From: a virus
Reading direction: 5' to 3' (one strand)
DNA: 35,593 nt
IMG/VR virus record: IMGVR_UViG_3300025168_000277
Location: 1-35,593 of that record
Made by a program: the position numbers and the translations under genes. Each line of letters opens with the position of its first letter. The first letter of the stretch is position 1. The notes under the pieces are model-generated. The model searched no databases. It was not told the DNA's origin and saw only the letters and a program-made list of their open reading frames with translations. Of the stretch, positions 33,247 to 35,593 are shown piece after piece.

Positions 33247-35477
33247 TACCTTGTACCTCCTGCTCCTAGACTAACCGAAATACCATGTATATCCCATTGT
33301 AGTGTACTTGTGTTAGATATTTTTAAATTAACTAATCTTGATACTATTCTTGTATCTACTTTGTAGTTTGCATTTTCACCTGCAAATCTAAATGGATAAT
33401 CTAAATTATCTGTAGACGTAGTAAAAGATATAGGTTGATAAGCTGAGTTATTTGATCTTCTTAATTGAACATTTAATTCACCTGCAGCTGTTTCACTATT
33501 AGTGGCCTCTGCAGTTCCACTTGTTTGCATGTACAAAGCTTCAACTGAGTCTGTAACATGAGGTGCAGCTTCCATATTACTTTTTAGTACATAAGATTGA
33601 TATGAAGATCCTGCAAATCCATACGTTAAATCAGCAGCATATATTTTATTAGCTCCCCCAAAACATACAAAGTTTTTAGCTTGGTTAATTGTACCTAACC
33701 CCCAAGGCCTTTCAGAATCAAATGATCCTGTAGTTGAAGGGGAAATGGTAGTTGTAGAAGTATCTACTACTCTTACAGATATAGAAGGTGCATTATTACT
33801 TGTTGGATTTTTATCAACTGATACATGACCACCACTGATTCTAGAATTAAAATCTGATTGAACACTAATTAAATTATGAAAAGCTGTAGCTACTTGACTA
33901 GAACTATGTCCTGCAGATACAGAACCTTCTAGTTCTGTCAATGATCCATCACTTGCAGTTACAGTAACTTTTACTGAGCCATTTGCAGATTGAGTTGTAA
34001 ATGCATAAGTATCTGCTGGAGCACCACCACCGGGTATTGGACCTGCAGTTAATGTAGTTGTATTAGATGGTAAATCTCTTTTAGTCCAAGTGTTATTTTG
34101 ATAGCTCCATACTAAAGCTTTATCTAATAATCCAACAGAGTTAGAAGAAGAATTACTTGGATAAGCTATCCATATTTCATCATGTTGTTGATTCCTAACA
34201 ATCTTTGATTTTCTAAAAGATGTTGGATGTAAATCATTAAAGAAATACTTTCTAACTCTTGTGTCAGATAGAGATGTAACATTAGCCGTACCATTAAATT
34301 GATAGATATCGTTAGATCCTATTACAATATGATTACCTTTAAATTCAAATACTGATGATTGAGACTGCGCTCCATACTCAGTTGTTACAGGTATACTAGA
34401 TAATCCAGAACCAGATACTCTAAGTTGAGTTATAGAATTATTTGTATATACTATAGGTGACCCTCTTAGATTACGTATTGCAGTAATTCTACCAGAGTCT
34501 GCTAAATTTAATTCATCTGCTGTACCAGCACCAACTGCAAACGGGTCCCAATTAATAGGTATTGTTCCCGGAGAAGCTACTGAAGAAGATCTTACAACAC
34601 CATTAAGATTCCTAACAATTACTTTAGAAATACCAGCTGAAGTATTAAAAGTTATAAGATCATTACCAGCACTAAAAGCACTAAAAGAAGTTGTATTAGT
34701 TGTAGTTGTAATAACATTGCCATTAACACCATTAACAGTATACTCAACACTATTAAAGTTATCAGTTGCAGAATTATATACAGTAAACCTATCACCGTTA
34801 GATAAACTAGGGCTTGAAGCAAAAGTTGCAACTCCCGGATTAGCGGATGTAAATGAAGTTATTGCTGGTAATACAGGTTTACTTCTTTCAGTTAAATCAC
34901 CTGCAATTAATAAGTTACCTGCTGATACTATAACACCACAAGATACAGAGACCTGCCCGGATATTATAGATCCAGAAGCATACGACTCCCATCCTGTTAA
35001 TGCAGTGAATTTAGTACTTGAAGATAAATCAGTACCTAAGGATACAGTAATATGATGAGGTTGTTCAATACCATTATTTATAATAACAGAATATCCACCA
35101 TTAAATAAAGTGGATGACCAAGCATCAGATGCAGTGAATGATCCTGAAGCAGGTGTTCTATCTACAGCAACTCCATTACCAGATCCATTAACACTAACTG
35201 TATAAACTTTATCAGCTCCTGATTCTCTTGATATTACTACATATAGTCTTTCATTTGGGTTCTCCCAATACACTATATGTTGTATATCTAATGTAGCAGC
35301 AAATCCAGTAGCTGATCCAAATATTTCAATATGCCCTTTCATTTTACTTATAGAACCATCATCAAACCTTACGTTATTAACATCCGACCATGCACCCATA
35401 GGTAGATTTACTGCAGGTGTATCAGAAATAAACCCTAACTTATCTATCCCTTCAAAAGGTATAATCTGTCCTGCCAT
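33246..35477 (-). CDS. Putative tail hub / DNA-stabilization protein, 743 aa
   Basis: AGGAGG precedes the start on the minus strand. The N terminus (residues 21-50, AVNLPMGAWSDVNNVRFDDGSISKMKGH and neighbours) is the opening of podovirus tail proteins often annotated as stabilization or tail hub proteins, related in idea to P22 gp10. Most of the protein is beta-rich with repeating Ser/Thr/Gly strands, consistent with a beta-propeller. A region near 480-580 has small beta domains. No transmembrane segment. It lies between a holin-like gene and the fibre, which fits a tail tip component. Exact family name not certain. Confidence 0.6.
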   Translation of the reverse strand: MAGQIIPFEGIDKLGFISDTPAVNLPMGAWSDVNNVRFDDGSISKMKGHIEIFGSATGFAATLDIQHIVYWENPNERLYVVISRESGADKVYTVSVNGSGNGVAVDRTPASGSFTASDAWSSTLFNGGYSVIINNGIEQPHHITVSLGTDLSSSTKFTALTGWESYASGSIISGQVSVSCGVIVSAGNLLIAGDLTERSKPVLPAITSFTSANPGVATFASSPSLSNGDRFTVYNSATDNFNSVEYTVNGVNGNVITTTTNTTSFSAFSAGNDLITFNTSAGISKVIVRNLNGVVRSSSVASPGTIPINWDPFAVGAGTADELNLADSGRITAIRNLRGSPIVYTNNSITQLRVSGSGLSSIPVTTEYGAQSQSSVFEFKGNHIVIGSNDIYQFNGTANVTSLSDTRVRKYFFNDLHPTSFRKSKIVRNQQHDEIWIAYPSNSSSNSVGLLDKALVWSYQNNTWTKRDLPSNTTTLTAGPIPGGGAPADTYAFTTQSANGSVKVTVTASDGSLTELEGSVSAGHSSSQVATAFHNLISVQSDFNSRISGGHVSVDKNPTSNNAPSISVRVVDTSTTTISPSTTGSFDSERPWGLGTINQAKNFVCFGGANKIYAADLTYGFAGSSYQSYVLKSNMEAAPHVTDSVEALYMQTSGTAEATNSETAAGELNVQLRRSNNSAYQPISFTTSTDNLDYPFRFAGENANYKVDTRIVSRLVNLKISNTSTLQWDIHGISVSLGAGGTR

Positions 35478-35489
35478 GAGAACCTCCTA

Positions 35490-35593
35490 TTATTTTACGT
35501 ATGGATTTCTAAACTTAGCAATAGATCCACCAAAGTAGAATGAAACAATCCCAGCAAATACATCCAGCATTGTAGTTAACCACATCAGTGGTA
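35490..35593 (-). CDS. Partial holin-like membrane protein (C terminus only)
   Basis: Only the last 34 residues or so are in the window, ending FAGIVSFYFGGSIAKFRNPYVK before stop 35490-35492. The hydrophobic stretch WLTTMLDVFAGIVSFYFGGS is a transmembrane helix. A small membrane protein just ahead of a tail gene would be a holin candidate. The start lies outside this window, so length and identity are unknown. It is upstream of the tail hub gene in transcription. Confidence 0.5.
   Translation of the reverse strand, partial: PLMWLTTMLDVFAGIVSFYFGGSIAKFRNPYVK

Noticed and set aside
34717-35055. 112-codon plus-strand open frame inside the tail hub gene
   Set aside because: It lies antisense to a well-supported gene, has no binding site and has a composition typical of a shadow frame.
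1-35593. CRISPR arrays or insertion sequences
   Set aside because: No regularly spaced repeats and no transposase were seen; the only long exact repeats are within the fibre gene.

Overview
The window is part of an A+T-rich genome of a tailed, podovirus-type phage, probably of a marine bacterium. The evidence is a T7-like replication and transcription set, a podovirus-style internal-virion (ejection) protein set, tightly overlapping small genes and no integrase or repressor. A DUF1127 gene hints at a proteobacterial, perhaps alphaproteobacterial, host; this is inference only. Portal, capsid and large terminase genes are not present, so the genome continues beyond the window.

Layout. (1) 1-480: tRNA-Trp(CCA) followed by about 365 gene-free bases that fold into several hairpins. 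(2) 483-5353, plus strand: a tightly coupled run of about 22 small accessory genes. They include a Gp88-like protein, a MazG-like pyrophosphohydrolase, a DUF1127 protein, a tiny basic protein resembling the ribosome-rescue factor ArfA, small membrane proteins, and many acidic orphans. A bidirectional terminator ends this run. (3) 5452-5844, minus strand: one isolated small-terminase-like gene. (4) 5928-13777, plus strand: the replication/transcription block, with DUF3310, a zinc-ribbon mini-protein, family A DNA polymerase, HNH endonuclease, 5'-3' exonuclease, RusA-like resolvase, primase-helicase and a T7-type RNA polymerase (769 aa). (5) 13789-13836: a bidirectional terminator between the converging arms. 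(6) 35593-13835, minus strand: virion genes in transcription order: holin-like partial gene, tail hub/stabilization protein, large repetitive tail fibre, tail-assembly chaperone, GNAT/gp13-like protein, two small-to-medium internal proteins, then three giant proteins (1204, 1501 and 1353 aa).

Main discovery. The last virion gene (1353 aa, 13835-17896) carries the ordered motifs of a single-subunit RNA polymerase: a TxxGR-like element at R598, motif A at D799, motif B at K901-G910 and motif C at D1131. It is very divergent from the 769-aa polymerase on the other arm. It sits at the end of an ejection-protein operon, so the best reading is a virion-packaged RNA polymerase like that of phage N4 but in a much smaller protein. 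Its motif B has Phe where T7 has Tyr639, the residue that discriminates rNTPs from dNTPs. The gene before it encodes a 1501-aa ejection protein with a complete staphylococcal-nuclease-type catalytic set at its N terminus. The one before that carries a SleB-type murein hydrolase. Together they suggest an injected kit: wall hydrolase, membrane channel with nuclease, and RNA polymerase. The injected polymerase could transcribe the early plus-strand arm, which includes the second polymerase, without host RNA polymerase. A recurring CCCGACATCGAG-like motif starts the plus-strand units and is a promoter candidate.
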